Of a DNA stretch of 64,000 nt, positions 1-9,411 are shown piece by piece. Made by a program: the position numbers and the translations under genes. Origin of the DNA: Pseudomonadales bacterium (lineage in GTDB: Bacteria > Pseudomonadota > Gammaproteobacteria > Pseudomonadales > Ketobacteraceae); contig JAGUVW010000068.1 in NCBI GenBank assembly GCA_020062665.1, positions 62,001 through 126,000 of the forward strand, given 5' to 3'. A model generated the notes under the pieces. The model was not told the DNA's origin and did no database searches. It saw nothing but the letters and a program-made list of their open reading frames with translations. Position 1 is the first letter of the stretch, and each line of letters begins with the position of its first letter.

Positions 1-1256
1 CAGGCACGCCGGCCACCACCGAACGGCAGAAATTCCGACGGGCCAAACCGGCGGCCAGCCTCCAGCCAGCGCTCGGGACGATAGTCGTTAGCGTCAGGGC
101 CGAATATTTCGGGATCACGCTGGGTCAGATAAATGTTGGGCAGAATCGCGGTGCCCGCCGGCAGAAACAGATGGCCAAGCTGAGTGTCTTCCCGCAGCCA
201 GCGAATGAAACCCACCGCAGACGGCGTCACCCGCTGCGACTCATTCAGGCATGCCGTCAGATAGGGCAATTCAGAAATTTTCACCGCGTCGAGCTTGCCT
301 TCGTGCTGAATCGAATCCAGCACTTCCTCGCGAATCTTTTTGTAGACCTGCGGTTTCTGCTGCATCCACACCATAAACCAGGCAGCCGTTGCGGCACTGG
401 TTTCGTGGCCGGCGATGAGCAAGCCCACCGCTTCGGAAATCACCCGTTCTTCCGGCATCAGCTCGCCGTTTTCATAACGGGCGCGCGCGATCAGCGACAG
501 CACATGGCCTTCGCTCTCGTCGTTGCGGGCGCGGATGGCACGAATATCTTCCCGCAGCAGATTCGCCAGCTGCACTTTCAGATCCACCGCACGCTTCCAA
601 GGCAGCAAACCTTTCTTGCCATTGCCCATTTTTCCGCGCGCGGTCTGCTTCAGATACAGGCGATGCAGGAACATGCGGTAACGGCGCGCGCCCATGGCGG
701 AACCGAGAGTGAAATTGGTATCGCTGGTGGCTTCCAGCAGCCACGCCAGCATCACCTGCTTGTAGCGCTCCTTGCGCTCGCCGAAACGCAGGCCCAGCAG
801 CGTGTAGCAGATGATGTCCAGCGTCACGTCACCCACCCAGCGCGGGAAGTTGATTTTGTCGCCCACCTTCATCTTGTTGATGGCCTCGGTGACGATCTCC
901 TGCATCACCCCGGCACGGCCTTTCAGCAGATTGGTGGTGAAAGACGGGATCAGCAGCTTGCGCGAATCCTGGTGCTCCTTGTCGTTGAGGAACACGGTGT
1001 TGTTCTCGCCCACGTCCACCGGCAGCTGCACCAATGACGCATCGTACTGATCCTCCCGCAGCTTGAGCACGTCACGGATCACATCCTGATGGGCCGTCCA
1101 CACCATGGGGCCCTGCCCCGGCAGCTTGAGGGTGAAGGTTTTGCCCAGCTCGCGCTGGTTCTTTTCCATGTAATCCCAGATGCCGATACCCAGGCCAAGG
1201 GCCTGCTTGAACTGGCTGTCGTTGGGCATGGGGGGAAGTTGGGGCTTCTGATTCAC
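1..1256 (-). CDS. Cytochrome P450 (C-terminus cut by window edge)
   Basis: A heme-thiolate monooxygenase that would use electrons from redox partners to hydroxylate an unknown, probably hydrophobic, substrate. The reading frame shows the P450 landmarks in order: the I-helix oxygen-binding motif AGHETSA, the K-helix ExxR in NESQRVTP, a PERW segment, and the heme loop FGGGRRAC. The frame runs off the window just at the heme-ligand cysteine, so about 418 residues are visible and a short C-terminus is missing. I chose the GTG at 1256 because AGGAG lies 7 bases upstream; an in-frame ATG at 1229 is the alternative. No ferredoxin or reductase gene is visible nearby. The FGGGRRxC loop resembles class-II-like bacterial P450s more than CYP153, but I do not assign a CYP family. 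Confidence 0.93.
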   Translation of the reverse strand, partial: MNQKPQLPPMPNDSQFKQALGLGIGIWDYMEKNQRELGKTFTLKLPGQGPMVWTAHQDVIRDVLKLREDQYDASLVQLPVDVGENNTVFLNDKEHQDSRKLLIPSFTTNLLKGRAGVMQEIVTEAINKMKVGDKINFPRWVGDVTLDIICYTLLGLRFGERKERYKQVMLAWLLEATSDTNFTLGSAMGARRYRMFLHRLYLKQTARGKMGNGKKGLLPWKRAVDLKVQLANLLREDIRAIRARNDESEGHVLSLIARARYENGELMPEERVISEAVGLLIAGHETSAATAAWFMVWMQQKPQVYKKIREEVLDSIQHEGKLDAVKISELPYLTACLNESQRVTPSAVGFIRWLREDTQLGHLFLPAGTAILPNIYLTQRDPEIFGPDANDYRPERWLEAGRRFGPSEFLPFGGGRRA

Positions 1257-1308
1257 AGCGAGGCTCCTGTTGTTTTTGTGATTATCGAGGGGTGAATGAT
1301 GGGTCGAA

Positions 1309-1323
1309 GTATACGGCGTATAC
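1309..1323. promoter_or_regulatory. Perfect palindrome upstream of the P450 gene
   Basis: GTATAC-GGC-GTATAC is both an inverted and a direct repeat with a 3-base centre. It lies 53 bp upstream of the P450 start codon, where a repressor or activator operator would sit. No regulator gene is adjacent inside the window, so the binding protein is unknown. Confidence 0.45.
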
Positions 1324-1430
1324 CTAAATTTCCATTGAGCTGGGTCAGGGTTTTGCCGGAAAGGCCCCAGGTGAAGCAGGGAGTTGAGTGCTGCAAGAAT
1401 GCACCCCGGATCTGGCCGACAGGCGGGCAC

Positions 1431-1454
1431 AAAAAAGGCGGGGAAGCCCGCCTT
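1431..1454 (-). terminator. Rho-independent terminator of serB
   Basis: On the minus strand a stem AAGGCGGG / CCCGCCTT with a CTTC loop runs into a T6 tract, 33 bp after the serB stop codon. It is a textbook intrinsic terminator. Confidence 0.85.
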
Positions 1455-1486
1455 CGTTGATCTATTTAAAGTGCCGATTCAGCCGC

Positions 1487-2728
1487 TTACTGCCGCTCGG
1501 CGTACCAGGCCAGCAGTTCATCCGCGTCCCGATCCCGCACCCCCAGCAGATAGAGGATGCCGTCCAGGCCCAGGGTCGAAATGGAATGCTCGGCGTTCTC
1601 CTTCACCAGTGGCTTGGCGCGAAAGGCAATCCCCAACCCCGCCAGACTGAGCATCGGCAGGTCGTTGGCGCCGTCCCCCACCGCAATCACCTGCTGCAGG
1701 TTGAGGCCCTCGCGCTCTGCCAGTTCCTTCAGCAGTTCTGCCTTGCGCTTGCCGTCCACCACCTGGCCCACCACCTCGCCGGTGACCTTACCGTTGTCCA
1801 CCATCAGTTCATTGGCGTAAACATAGTCGATGCCCAGCTTCTGCTGCAGGAAACGGCCGAAATAGTTGAAGCCGCCGGACAGAATGGCGGTTTTGTAGCC
1901 CAGGGCCTTCAACGCCCGGATCAGCTTTTCCGCGCCCTCGGTGATGGGCAGGTTGTGGGCGATGCCTTCCAGCACGGATTCATCCAGCCCTTTCAGGAAC
2001 GCCACCCGGCGCTTGAAACTCTGGGTGAAATCCAGCTCGCCGCGCATGGCCTGCTCGGTGATGGCCGCCACCTGCTCGCCCACACCGGCGGCCTTGGCCA
2101 GCTCGTCGATGACCTCGGCCTCGATCAGGGTGGAATCCATGTCGAAGCACACCAGCCGGCGGTTGCGGCGATAGGCATTGTCGGCCTGGAAGGCGATGTC
2201 CACCCCCAGCTCACCGGCCACGTTCAGGAACTGCGCCCGCATCCGCTGCAGGTCCCGCGGTGCACCGCGTACCGACAGCTCCACGCAGGCTTTCTGGTCA
2301 TCGGCATCCGATTGCAGGGAAATGCGTCCGGACAGGCGATTGATGTGGTCGATATTGAGGCCATTGTCGGCAATGATGCGGCTGACGGCGGCGATCTGGC
2401 GGGCGGTGATCTTGCGGGCCAGCAGGGTGACGATGTAGCGATCCTTGCCCTGGCCGGTGACCCAGTCTTCGTATTCCTGTTCACTGATGGGGATAAAGCG
2501 TACGGACATGCCCAGGCCATGGCAGGCGAACAGGACATCCTTGAGCAGCGGCGAGGATTCCGACTCCAACGGCACTTCCACCACCATGCCCAGGGTCAGG
2601 GTGTCGTGGATCACCGCCTGGCCAACGTCCAGCACATTGACGTTATAGCGGGCCAGCAGATCGGTCACCGTGGAGGTCACACCCGGCTTGTCCGGGCCTG
2701 AGACATTGATCAGCAGTATTTCGCGCAC
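1487..2728 (-). CDS. serB: Phosphoserine phosphatase SerB
   Basis: Hydrolyses O-phosphoserine to serine, the last step of the phosphorylated serine pathway, in the cytosol. The 413-residue protein has two ACT-like regulatory regions in its first ~180 residues, then a HAD phosphatase domain. That domain shows nucleophile motif DMDSTLIE (Asp196), a lysine region RKAELLKEL and the metal-binding GDGANDLPML. The length and ACT-ACT-HAD layout match the long SerB of Pseudomonas-type bacteria rather than the short E. coli form. The start is GTG at 2728, with AAGGA seven bases upstream; the frame has no competing ATG nearby. It is divergent from the bax-like gene and followed by its own terminator, so it is probably monocistronic. 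Confidence 0.97.
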   Translation of the reverse strand: MREILLINVSGPDKPGVTSTVTDLLARYNVNVLDVGQAVIHDTLTLGMVVEVPLESESSPLLKDVLFACHGLGMSVRFIPISEQEYEDWVTGQGKDRYIVTLLARKITARQIAAVSRIIADNGLNIDHINRLSGRISLQSDADDQKACVELSVRGAPRDLQRMRAQFLNVAGELGVDIAFQADNAYRRNRRLVCFDMDSTLIEAEVIDELAKAAGVGEQVAAITEQAMRGELDFTQSFKRRVAFLKGLDESVLEGIAHNLPITEGAEKLIRALKALGYKTAILSGGFNYFGRFLQQKLGIDYVYANELMVDNGKVTGEVVGQVVDGKRKAELLKELAEREGLNLQQVIAVGDGANDLPMLSLAGLGIAFRAKPLVKENAEHSISTLGLDGILYLLGVRDRDADELLAWYAERQ

Positions 2729-2764
2729 GCCCGATCCTTATGATGGAGTTAACAAAACCGGCGT

Positions 2765-2794
2765 ATTCTACACGCAACCCCTCCTTTCGACCAA
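2765..2794 (-). promoter_or_regulatory. Candidate sigma-70 promoter of serB
   Basis: On the minus strand TTGGTC, an 18-base spacer and TAGAAT precede the serB start codon by about 37 bp. The -10 is good and the -35 is moderate. This is pattern matching only. Confidence 0.35.
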
Positions 2795-2862
2795 AGTCAC
2801 CACATTGCAAAAAACAAGCAACCATGGCGTAATGCGGGCCGGTTCAAAACCTGGAGGCGTGC

Positions 2863-3771
2863 ATGCCACGACACTTCCCGCTGCTGGTGCTGCTGACGGT
2901 GGTATCCCCGTTCATCACGCTCCATACGGTGCTGTTGCCGCGCTGGAATGTGCCCATTCCCCAGGAAACACCCACAGCGCCCGCCGAAACCGCCACCGAA
3001 GAAGTCGAGGTGCCGGACTTTGCCAGCATCGAGTCCGTCCGCGAACGCAAGTCCCAATTCTTTGATTTCATTACCCAATATGTCGAGCAGCGCAACCAGG
3101 ACCTGTTGGCCCTGCGCAAGCGCATCTATAACCGGGAGCTCGACGACCAGGCCCTGGAAGAAGTCGGTCACCGCTACCGGGTGAAGTGGACCCACCCGGA
3201 GGAAGTGCGCGCCAAGCTGCTGAAAAAGGTGGACGCAGTGCCGCCGTCGCTGGTGTTGGCCCAGGCTGCCCTGGAAAGTGCCTGGGGCACGTCCCGCTTT
3301 GCGGCCAAGGGCAACAACTTCTTTGGCCAGTGGTGCCACACCCCCGGCTGCGGCATGGTGCCCAACCGCCGCCACGAGGGCGCGAACCACGAAGTCCAGA
3401 TCTTCGAAACCCCGTTCGATTCCGTGGCTGCCTACATGCGCAACCTGAACAGCCATCCGGCCTACAGGGGCTTCCGCGAGAAACGGGCGGAACTGCGGGC
3501 CCAGCGCCAGGCCCTGAGCGGCTGCTATGTGGCCCAGGGCCTGACTCACTATTCCGAGATGGGCGACACCTACGTGGAGAACGTCAAGCTGCTGATCCGC
3601 AGCAACCGGCTGGAACGGGATCCCCAGGGTTATTGCGCTCCCATCGAGATCGCCCAGGAGCCCGCGGAAACGGCGGTGGAAACCGCGCCCGAACCCCAGA
3701 CCCTGGCCATCGATCAGGCGCCGCAGAACCCGCCCCCCACACCGGCACCGGAATCCCCGCCAGCCGGCTGA
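2863..3771 (+). CDS. Bax-like glucosaminidase-domain protein
   Basis: A predicted secreted or membrane-anchored peptidoglycan hydrolase of the Bax/FlgJ-type glucosaminidase family. Residues ~5-25 form a hydrophobic signal or anchor. The central part has the glucosaminidase signature LAQAALESAWGTSRFA, with the presumed catalytic Glu in ALESAWG, followed by GNNFFGQWC and a tyrosine-rich YMRNLNSHPAYRGFR segment. The last ~50 residues are rich in Pro, Glu and Ala and look disordered. GGAGG stands six bases before the ATG at 2863. It is divergent from serB and 77 bp upstream of the PA4642-type gene. The natural substrate in Bax proteins is not settled, so the cell-wall role is from family membership. 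Confidence 0.88.
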   Translation: MPRHFPLLVLLTVVSPFITLHTVLLPRWNVPIPQETPTAPAETATEEVEVPDFASIESVRERKSQFFDFITQYVEQRNQDLLALRKRIYNRELDDQALEEVGHRYRVKWTHPEEVRAKLLKKVDAVPPSLVLAQAALESAWGTSRFAAKGNNFFGQWCHTPGCGMVPNRRHEGANHEVQIFETPFDSVAAYMRNLNSHPAYRGFREKRAELRAQRQALSGCYVAQGLTHYSEMGDTYVENVKLLIRSNRLERDPQGYCAPIEIAQEPAETAVETAPEPQTLAIDQAPQNPPPTPAPESPPAG

Positions 3772-3848
3772 TCCGCGCATTGGGGCGCCCCCGGCGAACG
3801 TGATACCATGCGCCCCCGAGATTGGCCGGAATTGTGTAGAGAGCAGTC

Positions 3849-4142
3849 ATGTCAACCAAAGATAAAGAAAAGGTCATCGGCGAAGACCTGGACAGCACCA
3901 AAGTCGCCCGCTTTCTGGAAATGCAGCCTTACGGCGATGAGAACGTGGATTTCCACGTGCTGGTGAAAGCTTACCGGGGCCTGCCCGCCGAGGCCTTCGA
4001 GCGTTTCCTGCAGCTGTTCAAGGACAGCGGCCGCGACATCAACGCCAAGGATTCCAAGGGCCGTACCCTGCTGCAACTGGTGCAGGAAAATGTCCGCCAT
4101 CCCGAGTACGTAAACATCCTGAAACAGTTCGGCGCTGAATAA
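3849..4142 (+). CDS. PA4642 family protein
   Basis: A 97-residue acidic cytosolic protein of unknown function matching my memory of the Pseudomonas PA4642 family. It starts with a KEKVIGEDLD segment, has a central FHVLVKAYRGL and a conserved FERFLQLFKDSGRDINAKD stretch, and ends in a short ankyrin-like helix pair (GRTLLQLVQE). GAGAG lies upstream of the ATG. The gene stands between the bax-like gene and a glycosyltransferase on the same strand, with about 100 bp before the latter. Identification rests on remembered family sequence, not a search. Confidence 0.8.
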   Translation: MSTKDKEKVIGEDLDSTKVARFLEMQPYGDENVDFHVLVKAYRGLPAEAFERFLQLFKDSGRDINAKDSKGRTLLQLVQENVRHPEYVNILKQFGAE

Positions 4143-4242
4143 GCGCCCGCTGTCATCTGATTCACCTGTAACCGTCACCCGCTGTTCATCTTGCCCCACC
4201 ACACTGCCGGCATGATCAAATTCTGGCAACAAGGTGGATTCC

Positions 4243-5349
4243 ATGAAACTGGTCATCGTGACGGATGCGTGGCACCCGCAGATCAACGGCGTGGTCACCA
4301 CCATGAGCCGGGTGGTGGATCGGGCAAAGGAGCGGGGCTTTACGGTTGAGGTGATCGACCCCGCGCAGTTCAGCACGGTGCCCTGCCCGCGCTATGAAAA
4401 GGAAATCCGCCTGGTCACCAATCCCTGGCGGGTGGTGACGCTGCTGAAGCGGGCGCAACCGGACTTCGTGCACATCGTGACGGAAGGCCCCCTGGGGCTG
4501 GCCGCGCGCCTGTGGCTCAGCAGCCAACGCATTCCCTACACCTCGGCCTATCACACCCGCTTTCCTGAATACATTCACCAACTGTGGCCATTCCTGAGCG
4601 TCGAGCTGGGCTACTCGGTGCTGCGGCGCTTTCATGCTGGCAGCCGCGCGGTGTTCGTCTCCACCGATAGCATGCGGCAGGAACTGACCCAGCATGGCTT
4701 CGACCATCTGCAGCTGTGGTCGCGGGGTGTGGACGCGCAACTGTTTCACCCGGACAAACGCCTGCAGGGGCAATTGCAGTTTGCCCATCTGCCCCGCCCC
4801 TGGTTCACCTACGTGGGCAGGGTGGCGCCGGAAAAAAATCTGGATGCGTTTTTGCTGCTGGATCTGCCCGGTTCGAAAATCGTGGTGGGTGACGGCCCGG
4901 CGCGGGCGCAGCTGCAGGCGCGCTATCCCGATGTGCACTTTGCCGGCTTTCACAGCGGTGAATCCCTGGCGCAATGTTTTGCAGCGGCGGATGTGTTTGT
5001 GTTTCCGTCGCGCACGGACACCTTCGGCGTGGTGTTGCTGGAAGCCATGGCCTGCGGCACGCCGGTGGCGGCATTTCCGGTGACCGGGCCGAAAGATGTG
5101 GTGGTGCCGGGTGTCACCGGTTTTCTGTCAGATGATTTGCGCAGTGCGGCGCTACAGGCGCTGGAGCTGGATCGCAACGCCTGCCGCCGCCACGCCACCG
5201 GATTCACCTGGGCGCGGGCGGCGGACATCCTGCTCGACAATCTGGCGCCGATCAATCCACCACTTCGATCGCATCCACCTTCTGGAAGCCACGAGGCAAC
5301 ATGCTGCCCCGACGCCCGCGTTCACCCATATAGTGTTCCAGGTCGCTGA
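4243..5349 (+). CDS. GT4-family glycosyltransferase
   Basis: Transfers a sugar, probably mannose or a related hexose, from a nucleotide donor to a lipid or glycan acceptor at the inner membrane. The 368-residue protein has the GT-B layout. The N-terminal domain begins [13 protein letters not shown], a pattern typical of MgtA/SgtA-like GT4 enzymes. The C-terminal donor domain has [13 protein letters not shown] and the signature [18 protein letters not shown] with its conserved glutamates. The start at 4243 was chosen because AAGGTGG lies five bases upstream; a GTG nine bases earlier is inside that motif. The last ~32 residues are read antisense to the parC 3' end, a convergent overlap of 98 bp, and look low-complexity. 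They may be a non-functional tail. Confidence 0.88.
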   Translation: MKLVIVTDAWHPQINGVVTTMSRVVDRAKERGFTVEVIDPAQFSTVPCPRYEKEIRLVTNPWRVVTLLKRAQPDFVHIVTEGPLGLAARLWLSSQRIPYTSAYHTRFPEYIHQLWPFLSVELGYSVLRRFHAGSRAVFVSTDSMRQELTQHGFDHLQLWSRGVDAQLFHPDKRLQGQLQFAHLPRPWFTYVGRVAPEKNLDAFLLLDLPGSKIVVGDGPARAQLQARYPDVHFAGFHSGESLAQCFAAADVFVFPSRTDTFGVVLLEAMACGTPVAAFPVTGPKDVVVPGVTGFLSDDLRSAALQALELDRNACRRHATGFTWARAADILLDNLAPINPPLRSHPPSGSHEATCCPDARVHPYSVPGR

Positions 5350-7498
5350 ACTTCAGGCCGATGTGACGCTTGCCGGCGATGATTTTCAGTTGCTGGTTGC
5401 GGTTGATCACCACCACGTCCACCACGAATTCCTCGCGGGCTTCGACACGCTCCGACGGAATGCCGATAATCTTGTTGCCCTTGCCTTTCGCCAGCTCTGG
5501 CAATTCCTTCAGCGGGAACATCAGCATGCGGCCTTCGTTGCTCACAGCCACCACGAATTCGTTGTCGGCATCGTGCACCAGTTTCGGTTGCAGCACGCGG
5601 GACTTCGACGGCAACGACAGCAGCGCCTTGCCGGCCTTGTTGCGGGATTGTGCGTCCGCCAGCTTCAGAATGAAGCCATAACCGGCATCGCTCGCCATCA
5701 GACACAGCTGGTGATCGTAACCCATCAACACGCCGTCAAACGTGGCGCCTGACGGTGGCTCCAGCCGCGCCGACAGCGGTTCGCCCTGACCCCGCGCCGA
5801 CGGCAAGGTGTGTGCTGGCAGCGTGTAACTGCGGCCGGTGGAATCGAAGAAGATGGCATTCTGATTGGATTTGCCTTTGGCCATGGCCTGGAATTCGTCG
5901 CCGGCCTTGTAGCTCAGGCTCACCGGATCAACATCGTGACCCTTGGCGGCACGCACCCAGCCTTTCTTCGACAGCACCACGGTCACCGCTTCTGCGGCCA
6001 CCAGCTCGGTTTCATCGAGCGCCTTGGCTTCTTCCCGGGCGACAATCGGCGAGCGGCGCTCGTCGCCATACTTGTCCATGTCCGCCTGGATTTCCGACAC
6101 GATGAGTTTTTTCAGCAGCGGATGGGAGCCCAGTATTTCTTCCAGCTTCTTGCGCTCGGCTTCGAGCTTGTCCTGCTCGGCGCGGATCTCGAATTCTTCC
6201 AGCTTGGCCAGATTGCGCAGGCGCAGGTTGAGGATCGCTTCCGCCTGAATGTCGGAAATGTCGAAGCGTTCCATCATCACCTGCTTGGGCTCGTCCTCGG
6301 TGCGGATGATGCGGATCACTTCGTCGATGTTCAGGTAGGCGATCAGCAAGCCTTCCAGGATATGCAGGCGCTCCATCACCTTGTCGAGGCGATACTGCAA
6401 GCGACGGCGCACGGTGGTGACGCGGAATTCCAGCCACTCATTCAGAATGTCGTACAGCCCTTTCACCCGTGGCCGGCCGTCGATGCCGATCATGTTCAGG
6501 TTGACGCGGTAGCTGCGCTCCAGATCGGTGGTAGCGAACAGGTGGCCCATCAGCTGTTCCACGTCGATGCGGTTGGAGCGCGGCACGATCACCAGGCGGG
6601 TGGGATTTTCGTGATCGGATTCATCGCGCAGATCACTTACCATCGGCAGTTTTTTCTTGTTCATCTGCTCGGCGATCTGTTCGAGGATTTTCGCGCCGGA
6701 GGTCTGGTGCGGCAGCGCATTGATGATGATGTCGCCGTCTTCCATCACGTAGGTGGCGCGCATGCGGAACGAGCCCTTGCCAGTGATGTACATCTTGATG
6801 AGTTCGTGACGCGGCGTAATGATTTCCGCCGTCGTGGGCAGGTCGGGGCCGAGAATGTCCTCGCACAGATCATCGATGGAACAGCCCGGATCCTGCAGCA
6901 GACGGATACAGGCCTTGCCCACTTCGCGCAGATTGTGGGCGGGAATGTCGGTGGCCATGCCCACGGCAATCCCGGTGGAACCGTTCAGCAGCACGTTGGG
7001 CAGGCGCGCCGGCAACAGCGTGGGTTCCAGCTGGCGGCCGTCGTAGTTCGGCACCCAGTCCACCGTGCCCTGCTCGATTTCCCCCAGCAGCACCTCGGCA
7101 TAGGGCGCCAGGCGCGATTCGGTGTAACGCATGGCGGCGAAGGATTTCGGATCGTCCGGCGCACCCCAGTTGCCCTGGCCATCCACCAGCGGATAGCGGT
7201 AACTGAACGGCTGCGCCATCAACACCATGGCCTCGTAACAGGCGCTGTCGCCGTGGGGATGGTATTTACCCAGCACGTCACCCACGGTGCGCGCCGACTT
7301 CATGTGCTTGGCGGTGGAACGCAGGCCCAGTTCGGACATGGCGTAAACGATGCGACGCTGCACCGGCTTGAGGCCGTCGCCAATGTGCGGCAACGCGCGA
7401 TCGAGAATGACGTACATGGAATAGTCGAGGTAGGCACGCTCGGTATATTCCTTGAGGGGCAGGCGTTCGACGCCTTCAAAGTCCATGGATTGGGTCAT
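5252..7498 (-). CDS. parC: DNA topoisomerase IV subunit A
   Basis: The DNA-cleaving subunit of topoisomerase IV, which decatenates chromosomes together with ParE. The 748-residue protein has the winged-helix breakage-reunion domain with [12 protein letters not shown] and the active-site tyrosine in [10 protein letters not shown] (about residue 125). A long coiled-coil arm follows, then a C-terminal beta-pinwheel. In the quinolone-resistance region the two key positions are Ser85 and Glu89, equivalent to E. coli Ser80 and Glu84, so the sequence looks quinolone-sensitive. No clear ribosome-binding site precedes the ATG at 7498; a second in-frame ATG follows four codons later. No parE is in the window. 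The gene converges on the glycosyltransferase and diverges from the deacetylase. Confidence 0.98.
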   Translation of the reverse strand: MTQSMDFEGVERLPLKEYTERAYLDYSMYVILDRALPHIGDGLKPVQRRIVYAMSELGLRSTAKHMKSARTVGDVLGKYHPHGDSACYEAMVLMAQPFSYRYPLVDGQGNWGAPDDPKSFAAMRYTESRLAPYAEVLLGEIEQGTVDWVPNYDGRQLEPTLLPARLPNVLLNGSTGIAVGMATDIPAHNLREVGKACIRLLQDPGCSIDDLCEDILGPDLPTTAEIITPRHELIKMYITGKGSFRMRATYVMEDGDIIINALPHQTSGAKILEQIAEQMNKKKLPMVSDLRDESDHENPTRLVIVPRSNRIDVEQLMGHLFATTDLERSYRVNLNMIGIDGRPRVKGLYDILNEWLEFRVTTVRRRLQYRLDKVMERLHILEGLLIAYLNIDEVIRIIRTEDEPKQVMMERFDISDIQAEAILNLRLRNLAKLEEFEIRAEQDKLEAERKKLEEILGSHPLLKKLIVSEIQADMDKYGDERRSPIVAREEAKALDETELVAAEAVTVVLSKKGWVRAAKGHDVDPVSLSYKAGDEFQAMAKGKSNQNAIFFDSTGRSYTLPAHTLPSARGQGEPLSARLEPPSGATFDGVLMGYDHQLCLMASDAGYGFILKLADAQSRNKAGKALLSLPSKSRVLQPKLVHDADNEFVVAVSNEGRMLMFPLKELPELAKGKGNKIIGIPSERVEAREEFVVDVVVINRNQQLKIIAGKRHIGLKFSDLEHYMGERGRRGSMLPRGFQKVDAIEVVD

Positions 7499-7654
7499 GA
7501 TGTGTATACTTGTAGTGAGGGAAGCGACAGTAACGAAAAGGAAGCTGCATTCATTCTACTGGATGCAGCCGAAATTGCATTAAACAGGGGCAGCTCCATT
7601 TCGCAGCGCTGTTCGTTGACTTACTTGATCAAGCCCGGAGACTGACAGTACCCG

Positions 7655-8647
7655 ATGCGGGAACCCAACTCACCGATCCGGCTGGACGCCAGCCAGCCGC
7701 TTCAATTACTCGTCGTTGTCGATGCCGAGGCCGAATTCGACTGGGATAGCGGGCCGTTGCGCAGCGCCACGGCCGTGTCCTCCATGCGCCAGATTCATCA
7801 GGTACAGGCGATCTTCGACGCCTACGCCATCACGCCCTGCTATGCGATCGACTATCCGGTTGCCGATCAGCTGGAAGGCCGCGAACAGCTGGTGGACTTT
7901 TTCCGTGCCGGCCGCTGCGAGATCGGCGCCCATGCGCACCCCTGGGTCAATCCGCCGCACCTGGAAGACATCAACAGCTACAACTCGTTCATCGGCAACC
8001 TGCCCCGCGATCTGGAATATCGCAAAGTCGCCGCGCTGCGGGATCTGATTACCACGCATTTTGGTGTCGCGCCCACGATCTACAAGGCCGGCCGCTATGG
8101 CATCGGCGCCAACACGCCGGGGATTTTGCATGAGCTGGGTTTCGACACCGATCTGTCGCTATGTCCGGCGTTCGACTACCGGCAGGACGGCGGCCCGGAT
8201 TTCAGCGCCTGTCATTCCCAGCCGTTCTGGTTCGGCCCTCAGAACAGTCTGCTGGAAATTCCGGTGACGGGTGCCTTCGTCGGCTGGGCCGGTGCGTGGA
8301 GTCCGTCGATCTACCGTCAAGCGGAAAAACTCGATGCACTGAAAGCCCGCGCCATCCTGGCACGCCTGGGTGCCATCGACCGCCTGATGCTGTCGCCGGA
8401 AGGCTACCGTTTCGACGAGCACGTTAAACTCACCCGCCATCTGCTGCAGCAGGGTGTGCGAACCTTCACCTGGAATTTTCACAGCCCCAGTCTGGTGCCC
8501 GGCTTCACGCCCTACGTGAACAGCCAGCGTGAACTGGGGGAATTTCTCGATGCGTTCAAACGCTACTTTGATTTTTTCTTCGGGGAGTTGGGCGGTGTTG
8601 CCACGTCGCCGCTGCGCCTGCGTCAGCAGCTGGCCGGTTTGCGTTGA
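7655..8647 (+). CDS. NodB-like polysaccharide deacetylase family protein
   Basis: A probable metal-dependent carbohydrate de-N-acetylase of the WalW-like type. The 330-residue protein has the NodB-fold landmarks: an acidic motif VVDAEAEFDW near the N-terminus, a histidine metal site in EIGAHAHPW, the conserved YKAGRYGIG arginine region, and a later FTWNFHSPSLVPG histidine motif. No signal peptide is visible, so it is probably cytosolic and may act on nucleotide- or lipid-linked glycans. The ATG at 7655 follows a weak GGAG about 15 bases upstream. It is divergent from parC and convergent with an outer-membrane protein gene. Its substrate cannot be told from sequence. Confidence 0.82.
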   Translation: MREPNSPIRLDASQPLQLLVVVDAEAEFDWDSGPLRSATAVSSMRQIHQVQAIFDAYAITPCYAIDYPVADQLEGREQLVDFFRAGRCEIGAHAHPWVNPPHLEDINSYNSFIGNLPRDLEYRKVAALRDLITTHFGVAPTIYKAGRYGIGANTPGILHELGFDTDLSLCPAFDYRQDGGPDFSACHSQPFWFGPQNSLLEIPVTGAFVGWAGAWSPSIYRQAEKLDALKARAILARLGAIDRLMLSPEGYRFDEHVKLTRHLLQQGVRTFTWNFHSPSLVPGFTPYVNSQRELGEFLDAFKRYFDFFFGELGGVATSPLRLRQQLAGLR

Positions 8648-8680
8648 CGCTATGAATGTTGATTCGTTCGGGAGGGGAAA

Positions 8681-8706
8681 GCGGGTTCGCCGAATGACAA
8701 ACCCGC
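8681..8706. other. Hairpin between two convergent genes
   Basis: GCGGGTT and AACCCGC can form a 7-bp stem with a 12-base loop between the convergent deacetylase and barrel-protein genes. There is no T tract on either side, so a terminator role is only possible. Confidence 0.3.
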
Positions 8707-8733
8707 CTGACACGTTCAAGCGACCGGTTCAGA

Positions 8734-9303
8734 TCACTTGAAGTCGTAACGTCCGCTGAAGTACAGACCATCCAGCTCCTGGTCGGACGCAAGGCCGATG
8801 GCCAGCGACAGTTGGCGATCCACGAAGAAGCGCACGCCGGCCTTGATGCCCAGCTCATCGTCTTCCCAGAAATCGTTGGTGATGTAGGAAAGGTCACCTT
8901 CCAGCTGCAGGTTCTGCTGGATGGCAAAGCGGATGCCGCCACGCAGCAGCAGGCCGGTGTCATCCTCGCTGCAGTCTGCCCAGCTGGGGCAGTTATCCCA
9001 TTCCACATCGGCATTGATCAGCTGCACGCTGGCAACAAAATCCGCCTGGTTGTTGATGGGCGTGTGGAACTGGGCACCGACGGTGAAGATATGGCCGTCG
9101 GCATCGTCATCGAAATCCACCGCGTAGTAGGAACCGACAATACCAAAGCCCTGCTGCAGATCCACGGCACCGCCGAAGAACAGCGCATCGCCGTCATCAT
9201 CCAGTTCGCCATAGCCCACTTCGCCGTAGGTGTATTTGAAGTCTGCCGCGGTGGCCACGGCGCTGGCCAGCATCAGGGCGCTGGCTAACAAGGTTTTTTT
9301 CAT
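8734..9303 (-). CDS. Small outer-membrane beta-barrel protein
   Basis: A 189-residue exported protein. It opens with a clear signal peptide, MKKTLLASALMLASAVATAA, cleaved before DFKYTYGEV. The mature part shows alternating hydrophobic/polar strands (FGIVGSYYAVDF, IFTVGAQFHTPI, LQLEGDLSYIT, LSLAIGLASD) and ends with an aromatic residue in SGRYDFK, as outer-membrane barrels do. This suggests about eight strands. One loop carries a CPSWADC pair that could form a disulfide. Acidic loops rich in Asp may bind cations. GGAG lies eight bases before the ATG. The function is unknown. It is probably co-oriented with, but separate from, the ceramidase-like gene upstream. Confidence 0.8.
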   Translation of the reverse strand: MKKTLLASALMLASAVATAADFKYTYGEVGYGELDDDGDALFFGGAVDLQQGFGIVGSYYAVDFDDDADGHIFTVGAQFHTPINNQADFVASVQLINADVEWDNCPSWADCSEDDTGLLLRGGIRFAIQQNLQLEGDLSYITNDFWEDDELGIKAGVRFFVDRQLSLAIGLASDQELDGLYFSGRYDFK

Positions 9304-9411
9304 GTGTGTGTCTCCAGTTGGTCTTCCACGGCGCAGTGTAAACGCTGCGCACGCGGGCACAAGGGGGATCGTCACATTTCCGGGCAAATCCTGCGCCGCT
9401 CAGCGTAAATT

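Noticed and set aside
5810-7645. Plus-strand open frame opposite parC
   Set aside because: parC is certain; the opposite frame is a by-product of third-position GC.
8681-8706. Confident bidirectional terminator
   Set aside because: There is a stem but no T tract on either strand, so it is listed only as a hairpin.
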